In this document: positions 12,265 to 25,000 of the stretch, one piece after another
Position numbering within the stretch: position 1 is the first letter of the stretch
Layout: each line of letters starts with the position of its first letter
NCBI GenBank assembly: GCA_036023115.1
Contig: JAYKKT010000091.1
Coordinates: forward strand, 29,888,001-29,952,000
Source of the DNA: Brasenia schreberi
Taxonomy: Eukaryota > Streptophyta > Magnoliopsida > Nymphaeales > Cabombaceae
Direction: 5' to 3'
DNA: 64,000 nucleotides
The notes under the pieces: model-generated
Told to the model about the DNA's origin: nothing
The model's database searches: none
Seen by the model: the letters and a program-made list of their open reading frames with translations, nothing else
Program-made: the position numbers and the translations under genes

Positions 12265-13844
12265 TCCAAGTTGAAGACCTCTCCTCCCAAAGATCACCTA
12301 TCTTTTGTTTTTGTTTAGTTTTTGTATTTTCAGTTTCTAGTTTGTAGCTTCTAGCTTGTAGTTGTAGTTGTACTTGTAGCCCATCTACCAGTTTGTTGTT
12401 GATTAAGTATTAGTTTTTTTGTCGTTCTCTTTGTTGAGTTGCGAATGTCGTCTCCTAATTTATTCTCAAACTACAATTCAGTCACAAATTACACAGGTTA
12501 CAACAAGCTCATTTCTCATCGTGATAAGGTGATTCTAGATTCATTGGAAGGCCTTGTTTCTATATGTATCAAGAACCACATTAGTGGAGTTACATCGAGA
12601 GAGATACAGTCAAAGCAGGCCGATCCTGTCATTCAGTCCATATTGCAAAAAACCTCGACTCAACATTGACAAAATAGGTCGTGTTAATAAGAGAGATCCA
12701 GTGTCGCCAAGCATATTTTACTCGTTACTTACCTTAATTTGTTGACACCTAGTTCCCTAAAAAGCCCTATTGAAGCACTTTTTTTTTGTTACAAGAAGAG
12801 GCCAAAGCCCAACACACACCCACACATGCACCATTTGGGGGTTGGAACTCCCCACCAGCAGCAACGGTGCTAGAGCACCCTGCCTTTGAGCACCTTTTAG
12901 AAGGTGGAAAATGTAGGAATCCAACTCCCTTTGACTGACATATATAATTTGGTCTTTGCTAAAAGCCTCAACTTGCATCTCCTTGTCTTTACCCATTCTT
13001 TTAACTCTCTTGCTATATATATATTATATTGGGTTGACCGAACATTACCCTAGAGATGTTCATAGACAGAGAATCCTCCGCTCCTCGCAAGGACGTATTT
13101 GGAGAGTAGAAACAGGGATGGCGCCAAGTATTGAACCGATGACCTTCGACTTGTTAAGTCGCCCCTAGCCACGTGATCTAGTTCATTGTGCATGCTCTCA
13201 GTTCCTTGGGCCTGGTCTTCTTCGTTCATTTTAGACTATCCAAGTTAGGTACGTGTATTATATGTCCATAGTGTGACATGACCATTCATGGTTCTCTTAG
13301 TGTTCTTTGCATCAGATGATTCTTCCTACTCGCTCTCTATCATTTGTTGTGATAGTGAGGTTGATCCTTGCATGCCCTTGAAGAAGTCAGAGGACTTCTC
13401 CAACAGTTTGGCACTTGAGGCAGTCAAGCATAAATAGCTGAAGGTAAATTTCTCAATGAAGAAACATTCCCGGCTACAGCAAGAGAACCCAACTGGAGAA
13501 AATTAAACAATTTCACGGGAATGGATACTGAAGTGTTGGTCACTTTCATGAACATTGATGGGCGGTTAACTGCAATCACAGCTTATATTTTACAGATTTT
13601 CTAAAATTCTATATCTACGTAACCATACAAAAGCTTCATTTGCTTGCCTGAAGTACAACAATGTACATTTAGGATATTCAATCTTTCAAAAATAAAAAGT
13701 ACAGCTAGCAGGGCTTTTCTTTTAAATGGTTAGTTGGACCCAAAGAAATTCATCCTTTTACATGGTTCCAGAAAATTGCCAAAGTAAATGGCAGGAGTGC
13801 TCTAGGTTGATAATTTGAGGAGCCAAGGAAACACAGCCCAGGCC
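12263..13844. other. No gene; two possible SINE-like pieces on the minus strand
   Basis: Read on the minus strand, 12780-12925 ends in GGCCTCTTCTTGTAACAAAA after a GGAGTTCCAACCCCC box-B-like motif, a layout like plant SINEs. Also on the minus strand, 13015-13190 contains CACGTGGCTAGGGG and CATCGGTTCAATAC at tRNA-like spacing. No target duplication was confirmed for either. A 76-codon open frame at 12439-12669 is not recognised. Confidence 0.3.
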
Positions 13845-16009
13845 TCACTTGGCTGGTTCATTCTCTGCCGCCAGAGTTGTTCTAGTCTTTCCATAATAAA
13901 CAGGACCAGATCCAGGATACAACAAGAAATTCCAACCATCAGGTGATCCTCCAATTGAATAACTGTTTCCTGAAGCCTCTTCCTCCCTAGGCTCGGTTTG
14001 CCGAACCTTCTCAACCTGAGGTGGGTTTTCAACTAATGTGTTTTCTGTTGGTTTAACCTCTTGCCGTCGTTCAGCTGGATCTTCTACAGTTTCGCAAGGT
14101 CTTCTCATCTTCCCTAAAGAAACTGTTTCCGTCCTAAGTTGCTTCGACATCTCCATCATGAGCCTAAGGTCTGTATATTCCAAAAGAAAATAAAGCAATT
14201 ACTACCAGATGAGATATTCCATTCAAAAAAAAGAAAAAGGAAAAACTATGCCATATTGACTACAATTAATAGATTACAAGGAGGGGGGAAATAGCTATTT
14301 TTAATCAAATTCGATATGCATGAAAAGGCTGCCAACCACATCAAACATGTCGTGAAAATCTGCTCTATGGTAGCTCACTTAAAATCCAGAGACAGATCAA
14401 GATTTGTTTTCTTTCTTGACATGTAACAGATTAAGACAATATTGTCACCTGATAGCTATCAATTTAGTGATTCCTTGCTAAATAAAGCCCCTTTGAAGTT
14501 ACTGTTTTACTCTGATCCTTCTCAGGAAAAGATGAAATACAATTATCAAATAATTAAATCAAAGATACCCAAACAGGAAGGTTTTATAATGTAGATGAGT
14601 TACTGAGATATTTAAAGTTAGGACTATCAATCTAGAATTCATCCATGTTTAACGTCAGAATGGCCTCAAGAGTGAAGCTTGCTACAAGAATCAGATAATA
14701 TTAACTGTCAAGACAACAGCACAAACAATTTTTAAAATTGACTTTTGAGTACCAAAGAGACATCTAAGAGAAATGATTCAAAGAAATTCAGAGATAACAG
14801 AAACGCATGGTGTTGGTTGGGTCTAACACCTTGCAACTGAGCAAACTCCCAGATAAGCAGTTAAACGAAGAAATATGCAACAGCAATCGCTATCAGAGTC
14901 CTGCTTTTTTAGAACGAAATTCTACATAAAAATATGTGGTGGACAAAAGCATGACCTGGCTGTCCTTCCCTTCTCCTTTCTGTTACTAGTGGTTTCACTT
15001 TCCAAGCTATACAAAGTACTACCTCTGAACATATCACCTTCTTTTGTGCTAACCTTTTTACACAAATGCCCTGCTTTCTACTTCTTTGTGCCTTCTTATA
15101 ATTGTAACAACTTAATTACAAAAAATTGTGGATGTGAAATGTTAATCATGCTAGACATGCCAAACACTAAAGCACCTAAACCCGGCTTGAACTGAAGGCT
15201 TAAAAGAATATCCCATTTATAAGAGAACATGGGCTTAGACAACAAGATAATAATGACATAAATACACTTGGCAAATATGATTAACAACTTTATTGTGCCC
15301 CTCATTGATATGATACCAAACAAATTGCATATCTACATACAAGATTGAAAACACAAGCAAGATATTTACTTATCCAAAGTAGAATCAGTTGATGACAGCC
15401 AGTATCCATGGGTCATCATACCTGCCACTGTAATTACACTACAAAAGGTCAGACCTAGTCTGACCTCCAGAGGCTCTGATGGTTTTATGATATCAAAATA
15501 CGGTAAAAATAACATTATTACGTCCTAAGACAACATGATTTTTGTTTATAGCCCCTCCTACACATTCAGAAAAAGAAATGGAAGTTAGTACATCGTCTAA
15601 CCCACAGGCTTCAGTCAGAGGGTGAGCTGCACAGAAGTATTAGAAGAGTGAACCAAACAAAGATGTGCCAGGCCACCTTGTGATATCAAAGCAAGATCCA
15701 AAGACATTATTTGTTCACTACAACATCTTGAAGCAACACGAGTTCCTCTCATCTGTAGCTGTTTCAGCGTTGCTACAATGGAGGGGAAGAAATGGAACCT
15801 AGCTACATGATCTGAGTGTTAGCAGTTGGTTTGCAGCCAAGGCAGAAAACAGAGAGTACCATAAGAGAGCAACCACAAAATCATAACAGATTGTGAGACT
15901 GCTGTTACTTAAATATGTGAAAGTGAGGTCATGAAACCAGTTCCTGAGGATTTCGATGCATAAAAAGGCATACTCCACTTCCTGTACAAGCCAAAGGGAG
16001 GATACACAC

Positions 16010-16044
<35 letters not shown>

Positions 16045-19000
16045 CAACGTGTAGCTAAAGTTGCAGGTCACATTGACATTCTATACAACATCATGACTGC
16101 TAAACTTTGATCCTCTCATATATTTGAGTTTCATGTATATGGGGAAGGTGAAGAATATACAGAAGTTTGTCCCTCTTGGAATAAGATTTCTCAGCAACGT
16201 GAATTACAAAATCCATGAAAGAAACCGGGTTCTATCTAGGATAACAATTATTAGTAGAAACAAGTTCCATAAGAGGGTGTCTTCTCCTAATCAGCTTTTC
16301 TCCCATCAGATATTGTCCTTGACCATATACTTGTTTGATGTAACATACTTCTTTTGCTTTTTGAATGAACTATTCACAGCCTAATGTTCCCCATGCACTT
16401 TCAGGTAGACTTAACAGCAAATGCAGTAGCAGCCTACAATGTCCATAAAGTAGGTAGTAGAGTGCAGACAGTATGATGATCCCTGACCTGAATAGATATC
16501 TGAAAACTGATCCCTTATTCACGGTAAGTAGAACACTACATTTTTTCAGACATTTTCTCAACGATAAGAACATCTGCCCTTGTAAAGAGTTAAGCAGGTT
16601 ATTCTAAAAGCAGAAACTTCAAGCAATACAAGGTTGTCAGAAAAAAATCAACAAAAGCCACTATGCAGGGTAACCCACCCATACTTGTCATCACGAAGTT
16701 ATCGTCAAACGGTACAAGCCAAGCCACATACAGTCAAGCAGTTAATCACAATGTTCTCCAAGGAAATTAAATTTTTTAACTTGCCATATATAAAGGAGGC
16801 AATCATCTTATAACAACCTATAGAGGTCATACTAATTCAAGAAGTATCCGGATCACCTTTTCGAATGGAATCTACAGATTTGCAGCTGCAATAATCTGGT
16901 GCTCGTAAGACCTTCATGAAACATGAGGCAATGTCAAGGTAAAATCAGAAGCAGAGCTATATATGAAGTATGATGAAAGCAGTAGTCCAAGTCCAAAAGC
17001 TAACTAGTTTAAGCACTGTTTTATTTATTCTAGCAGCCTCACAATAGTGATCATGCCTTCAAGAGCATATTGCCAATAGGAACAATTCCGATCATTAAAG
17101 TTTAAGAGTGTCAACCAGTATTATCCGTACCGCACCGTATAGTACCCTGAAACTCCACGATATGATACACAATATTGTATTATATAAGTTATAATATCGT
17201 GTTGTATCGTATGATACGATATGGACGATACACCAATCACCTTCTATAAAGGTCCCTGGTCGAACAAAACCCGCATTTTTGTAGGGTTTATGGCTTTTGT
17301 TTGAGTCTTTAAGCTACTCCAAGGTGACTTCCAGCTAGGATGAGGCATCTTCAATGGTTTTAAAGAGTCTTCAATCACACCGTCACTCCGACAGTGACAA
17401 CACCAACAATCTAGTGGTTGTGGTATAGTTTTTTTCATTTTTTTCTTTGTATTTGGTGTTTTCTTGTGTTATTTTTTTTTTCTTTTTTGAATGACAATAT
17501 AAACTCCGCCCATGTAAGGGATCACCCTTGCATTGCCGGTCCCAAGCCCGAATAAAGGAGGAGGGTTGTGTTAGGCTTCTGACAGCCAGCGTAAAACTTC
17601 GTCAGATTTTTATAACATGGATTACAAAAATTATGAGCATTGCTTCGGGGCGTCCCCGCCTAGCGACGTATTGTAGAGTCCGAATGCACTAAGAAGTAAG
17701 CAAAGGCCACTACATTTTCGCCTGAATGTAGTGAATCAATTGCAAAGGGTATTCTCACATCAAGGATGGGTGTGGAAAAAGAAATTAGTCCCGCTACATT
17801 GTTGCCCGAATGTAGTGAAAATTTTTCAGAGAGGGTCTCCGCATTTTGATTATGGACGGATGCAGGGGGTAAGGAAGCTAGTCCTAGATAATAAGATTCG
17901 TATTGGTTCTTGGAATATCGGAACATTATCGGATAAGCTAATGGAGGTGATAGATTCTATGATTCGGAGAAAGATTCATATTCTATGTTTACAAAAGACA
18001 AAATGGGTTGGAGAAAAAGGAAAGGAGATAGAGGATAGAGGTTTTAAATTATGGTACTCAAGTAAAGAAAAGGCTCGAAACGGAATTGGTATTATCATAA
18101 ATAAAGATTTAAAGGAGAGTGTAGTAGACATACAACTATATGGTGACCGAATCATGACGTTGAAATTAGTGTTAGGAAAATAGCTTTTGAATATAATTTG
18201 TGCTTACGCACCCCAAGTAGGACTAGAAGATAGTATAAAGACAGTTTTTTGGGAAGAGTTAGATAAGGTGTTTCAAAAGATTCCACAAAGGGAGATGATT
18301 TTTTTTGGAGGAGATTTAAATGGACATGTCAGTAAAGAGGCATTAGGATATCAAGGGATTCATGGAAACTTTGGTTTTGGGGATATAAACGAGAAAGGTA
18401 GGGAGATTTTAAATTTTGCTATGGCATTTGATCTCTTTATAGTCAATACAATCTTAAAAAAACGAGATGAACATTTAATTACTTATAAGAGTGGCTTATC
18501 ACAAACACAAATTGATTACTTTATTTGTAGAAAAAAAGATAGAGCGTGTTGTAAGGATTGTAAGGTAATTGCACGAGAAAGCTTAACCACCCAACATAGA
18601 CTTTTAGTTATGGATTTACAAATAAAAAAATGGACAAAGAAGAAAAGAGTGCATCGAGCTATTCGAACTAAATGGTGGAACCTCAAAAGCGAAAAAGAAG
18701 ATATATTTAAACAGAAAGTCCTTCAAGGTAAAATTTGGAATTATGTTGGCACACCCTGTGATATGTGGAACAATATGGCTATACATATTAGGAAAATGGC
18801 GAAAGATGTGTTAGGGGTATCTAAGGGAGGTGTAACAGCACAAAAAGAAGCTTGGTGGTGGAGTGAAGTAGTACAAAATAAAATCAAGACAAAGAAGGCA
18901 TGTTACAAATTACATTATGCTAAGAAAACTAGTGAAACTTTAGAAACTTATAAGAAAGCAAAGGAGGAAGCGAAAAGGGCCGTTAGTGAAGCAAAAGCTA

Positions 19001-22000
19001 AGATTTGGGAGGACTTATATAAAAAACTCAACTCAAAAGAGGGTGAAAGAGATATTTTTAGGATAGCTAGGGCTAGAGATAAGAAAACTAAAGATATTAA
19101 TTATGTTAGATGCATAAAAGATGAGGATGAAAAAATTCTAGTGGCAAAGGATGATATAAGAAATAGATGGAAAAACTATTTTTATAATCTTTTTAATGAA
19201 AATAAAGATGTTAATATTAGTTTGAGAGATTTAGCAAGTCATAAAAGTATATAAACTACAATTTCTACCGACGTATTCAAAAGAATGAAGTCAAAGAGGC
19301 TCTAAAACATATAAAGGGTGGTAAATCGATAGGACTAGATAATATTCCTATAAAAGTTTGGAAAATACTAGGAAAAATAGGAATCACTTGTCTCACAAGA
19401 CTATTTAATGAAATATGAAGAAACCAAAAGATACTCGAAGAATGAAGAGCGAGTACACTTATACCCATATATAAGAACAAGGGAGACATTCAAAATTGTG
19501 CGAATTATCGAGGTATCAAGTTAATGAGTCATACTATAAAATTATGGGAAAGAATTATTGAACGTAGGTTAAGACAAGTATCAAGTACAACAAAGAACCA
19601 ATTTGGATTCATGCCAGGCAGATCTACTATTGAAGCGATTCACCTTTTGAGACGTCTTATGGAACATTTTAGAACAAAAAAGAAAGACCTTCACATGATA
19701 TTTATTGATCTAGAAAAAACTTATGATAGGGTACCGAGAGAGGTTCTTTGGAGAACTTTGGAAAAAAGAGTATCCCATTGACATATATTAACCTTATAAG
19801 AGACATGTATGATGGTGCAAAAACATGTGTGAGGACTCATGAAGGAACGACAAACTTCTTTGAAGTTAATATTGGATTACATCAAAGATCAACTTTAAGT
19901 CCATACTTATTTATAATGGTGATGGATGAGTTAACAAAACACATTCAAGATGAAGTACCTTGGTGTATGTTATTTGAAGATGATATTGTATTAGTGGAGG
20001 AGTCTAAGGAGAAAGTTAATAGAAAATTGGAACTATGGAGAGAAACATTAAAAAGCAAAGGCCTCCGACTTAGTAGAACAAAGACAGAATATATGGAATG
20101 TAACTTTGATCATTTGGTTACTTGAGAGGACATAGAAATTAAAATTGGCACACATTGCATTCTCCAAAAGGAAAGTTTTAAATACTTAGGGTCAATTTTT
20201 CAGAGTGATAGAAGAATTGATGGAGATGTTACACATAGAATTAATGCTGGTTGGTTAAAATGGAGAGGAGCATCAAGTATTCTTTGTGATAAGAAGATAC
20301 CATTAAAATTAAAGGGTAAATATTATAGAGGAGCAATTAGGCCTGCCATGTTTTATGGTTCTGAGTGTTGGGCGGTTAATCATAAACATGTACAAAAGAT
20401 GTCTGTGACAGAAATGAAGATGTTGAGATGGATGAGTGGTCATACAAGAAAAGACGGTATACATAATGAGGTTATTAGAAACAAATTAGGAGTGACACCA
20501 ATAGAGGATAAAATGAGAGAATATCGTTTAAGATGGTTTGGACATATAGAAAGAAGATTAAAAGAAGAACCTCTAAGAAGGTATGAAAAACTAAATTTGG
20601 AAAGTATTAAAAGAGGTAGAAGACGACCACAAAAGTGTTGGAAAGAAATAATAAAGAATGATCTAGCTTATTGGGAGTTATCTGCTAATATGGCACACGA
20701 TAGGGATCTGTGGAAACAAAGAATCCATGTAGCCGACCCCGTCTAGTATGGGAAAAGGCTTAGTTGTTGTTGTTGTTGACAATATATGAACTTATGTATG
20801 GAAAAAGGCTTAGTTGTTGTTGTTGTTGTTAAAGCATTCGGTCAGATAGAAGAGATATCATAAGACGACACATTCATCTTGCTCATTGTTATTTATCCTC
20901 TGCATTATGTCTTTCTTTATTTAGTTTTTAAAGTTAGTTTTAAATATGCCTCATTAATGGCATTTAGGTAATTTAGATCATCATTGTAAAGCTGATATTT
21001 AAGGGTTAAAATCCTATCAGACGACTTGTAATTTGCAACAAGGAAGAAAGAGATTTGAGGGTGGCGACTGCATAGAGACAGACCGCACCTCCACCATCTT
21101 CTCCGCTAAGTCATATTTCTTATTTATATATATCTTATATATTTCCGTTTGCATATGGTATTAGAGCCTCCACACGCATTACATGTAAAAAATTACATTG
21201 AAAGAAGCCACTGCTAAAGTGCAACAACCGGTAGTTGGATAGGCAGGGCAAAATTTGATATAAAATCATCACGGTATTACCTGTCATTAATTGGACAGGA
21301 AATTTGATATATTGCATTGGCCTGTCGTTGACTGAACAGGGAATTTGATATATTGCATGGGTCTATCATTGATTGGACAAGGGAATTTTTTTTGGGCATA
21401 TAACAGGCCAAGTTTTTTTGCCATTATTGTTTGGCAAGACAGAACCTGGCACGTAATAGTCTAAATATCTGTCTTATTTGCATCAAGAAGACAACACGAT
21501 TGAGATATCTGCAATCATTTGCATCACGAAGACAACACGCAGAATTTACTGCATCTATTGAAGGATCTGCAACATCAAGTATACATATTTAATTTGATCT
21601 GTAACACAACAATTGTGCATCACATCGTGTGACATCAACTCCAAACTATATTTCATCTATATTGAAGTGAAACAACAAATCAGTTTACATACTCAAGTAT
21701 ATATTTAATGGAGAAAAGAATGAAAGAGGAACAACAATCAGTAATTGGTGACAACGAACAAAAACTAGAGTCATTCCAAATATCCGTTTAGAAGGAAGAA
21801 ATTTCAGAGAATGGGCAAGATCAATTGAACTAGTTCTTCGTACACGTGGAAAACTATCAATGATTAAACCAAGTCAGCCACAACCCGATGGAGAGAATGC
21901 ATATTTTAAGAGATGGTCCAAAGATAATGCATTAGTAAGCTTATGGCTTCTTCAATCAATGAATCGGTCTATCAGTAAAACATTCATGTATTTATAATCT

Positions 22001-25000
22001 GCTGCTGAGATTTGGGGAGCAGTTGAAGAAGCATTTTCAAGACAAAGTAATATAGCAAAAGAATATGAGATTATTGAGAAAATAAGGAGGTGTCGACAAG
22101 GTAACTAGATCAGTTAGTGAGTATTATGGAGAATTAAGAGAATTATGGAATTAACAGAGATACCTTATGGAGAATAAATGCAGCCATTGTGTGAAAGAAA
22201 AAACATCAAAAAGTGAAATTCGAAAAGTGTTTGATTTACTTTGGGGAGTCTCATGGGATTCTTCATCAAACTTCTTATGTGTACACCCCTCAACAAAATA
22301 GAGTTGCTGAAAGAAAAAAAAAAGACATATTTTGGAAATTGCTCGAACTCTCTTACTTAACACAAAGTCCCAAAATAGATGTATATCTCATGAACAGACT
22401 TTCCTCAGTTGTTCTTGGTGGAAAATCTTCATTTCACATGGTCAAACCTGATGTTAATCCATTTCATCTTATTCCTAGAGTGTTTGGATGTGTATGCTAT
22501 ATTCATATTTACAACCAATTTAGGGATAAACTTCATCCAAGAGCTGTCAAATATTGGATATTCCGATGAAAAAAAGGGATATGTTTGTTATGACATAAAT
22601 ACACACAAGAAATACATTTCCATGGATTTAACATTCTTTGAAAATACTCCCTTCTTCGGCAATTCTAATGGTGAGTCAAACTCTACTATCGAAGATATTG
22701 TTCTTCCGATCAATATTACTGGTGATGAGACAAATGAAGATTATATTGTTAAAAAAGATGATCAACAACATGAAGAAAAGGAGACTCAAGTGCATAAAAA
22801 GGGAAAAAGAAATATAATTATGCCCAGTCCTACAAACACCACGAACCAAGGGGGTGTACCTATCTCAGATTCCTCTGATTCCTTTGATTCAATTCCATTT
22901 GAAAGAGACAAATTGAATGTTCCCATAGCTCACACAAAAGGGAAATGACTATGTGGTAAGTGTTCAATTTCACAATTCATTTCTTATGATCAACTATCTT
23001 TCAGTTATCAGAATTTTATGTGAAAGGCGAAATTATATCTAATTCCAAAGATTTTTTTATGAAGCCTCAACTTCAGGCACTTTGAAAAAAATCAAACATG
23101 GGAAGTCTCTGAATTACCACCAGGAAGAAAAGCAGTAAGTTGTAAATGGGTGTATACTGTAAAATTTAAAGTTGATGGATCGTTAGAGAGATATAAAGCA
23201 AGATTAGTGGCTCGTGGCTATAGTCAGTCATATGGAATTGACTATGAAGAAACATTTGCACCTATAGCAAAACTCACATCTATGAGTCATTATCAGCATT
23301 GCAGCCCAAAAGAATTGGACCATGTGGCAGCTTGATGTAAAAAATGCATTTTTACAGGGAGAACTCAAAGAAGAAGTATATATGGAACTACCACCCGGAT
23401 ATGCAAATTCTACTAATAAGGTATGCCGATTAAAGAAGGCAATTTATGGTAAAAGCATAATCAACCTTGGATATCAAAAGAGTGAGAGTGATCACACTTT
23501 ATTTTTTTAAAAATGAGGAGAAACTGACAGTATTGTTAGTATATGTTAATGATATTATTGTGATAGGAGATGATATTGAAGACATTCACAAATTGAAACA
23601 AGATCTACATCGATTGTTTGATATCAAGGACTTGGAAAGATTACATTATTTTTTGGGTATTGAAGTGGCTTACTCAAACACTAATATTTTTTTGAATCAA
23701 AGAAAGTATACATTAGACCTACTACAGGAGGTTAAATTAGAAAATTGCAAGCCAATATCTACTCCCATGGATGTTAATCACAAACTTCGAATGGAGATGA
23801 TAAGGTGGATATAACTCGATATCAACAACTTGTTGGAAAACTTATATATTTGACCATCACACGTCTAGATATTGCATATACAGTGAGTATTGTTAGTAGA
23901 TTCATGCAGTCATCATCAAAATCCCATATGGATGTTGTCTTTCATATACTAAGATATTTAAAGGCTACACCTGGACAAGGAGTTCTATATAAAAATAATG
24001 GTCACACCAATATTGAAGTTTATACGGATGTTGATTGGGCAGGTTCTACATATGATAGAAAATCAACTACAAGATATATAACCCTTATTGGAGGTAATAT
24101 AGTTTCATGGAACAAGAAACAGTGAGTGGAGTGGTAACAAGATTAATGGTAGAAGTTGAATATAGAGCAATCACATCTGGCATATGTGAAGGAAAATGAT
24201 TGCATTCTTTACTGATAGAGATTGGCCTACATTTAGATGAATTTGTTCTTATATTTTATGATAGTAAAGCAGCAATACAGATAGCTTCTAATCCAGTCTA
24301 TCATGAAAGGACAAAACATATTGAAATTAATTGTCACTTTATACGAGACAACATACACACTAAGGAATTTTAGTTAGAACATGTGAGGTCAGGAAGTCAG
24401 TGTGCTGATATTCTTACTAAAGCACTTAACAGAAACCTCTTGATGAGGTTACGTAGCAAGTTGGGTGTAACATCCATCTTTCACCCAACTTTAGGGGAGT
24501 GTTAAAGCATTCAGCCAGATAGAAGAGATATCAGGAGACGACACATTCATCTTGTTCATTGTTATTTATCCTCTACATTATGTCTTTCTTTATTTAGTTT
24601 TTAAAGTTAGGTTTAAAAAAGCCTCATTAATGACATTTAGGTAATTTAGATCATCATTGTAAAGCTAATATTTAAGGGTTAAAACCCTATCAGCCGACTT
24701 GTAATTTTCAGCAAGGAAGAAAGAGATTTGAGAGCGGCGATTGCACAGAGACAGACCGCACCTCCACCATCTTCTCAACTAAGTCATATTTCTTATTGAT
24801 ATATATCTTATATATTTCCGTTTGCACAGTTGTAATATATGAACTTATGAAGTATGTGAATATATTTTCGTTGTATTTATGAAGTGGGAGACACTCTATT
24901 TGAGTGTTTTGGTGGTTTATGAAGTGTTTTTATTTTCAGGTTCATTAAGATTGAAGTATTAAATTAAGATTATAGGAAGGGGTGTTAGTGAGTCTCAATC

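Larger units (their letters stand above)
20827..24828 (+). mobile_element. Ty1/copia LTR retrotransposon, complete but decayed
   Basis: Two 329-bp LTRs flank a primer-binding site, gag and pol remnants and a polypurine tract. The 5-bp target duplication GTTGT is at 20822-20826 and 24829-24833. By eye the LTRs differ at about two dozen of 329 sites (roughly 7%), so the insertion is not recent. At 4.0 kb it is shorter than a full copia element; protease and the N-terminal part of integrase are not visible. Confidence 0.9.

Noticed and set aside
15355..15412. Exon-like minus-strand stretch between AG and GTAAAT in intron 2 of the 190-residue gene
   Set aside because: Its phase does not fit between exons 2 and 3, which join perfectly without it.
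18187..19254. A 355-codon host gene
   Set aside because: It is the endonuclease/RT linker of LINE A, with the same sequence in copy C.
20827..24828. Integrated virus (pararetrovirus or retrovirus-like with envelope)
   Set aside because: Order integrase, RT, RNase H with short LTRs is Ty1/copia; no movement, coat or envelope gene is seen.
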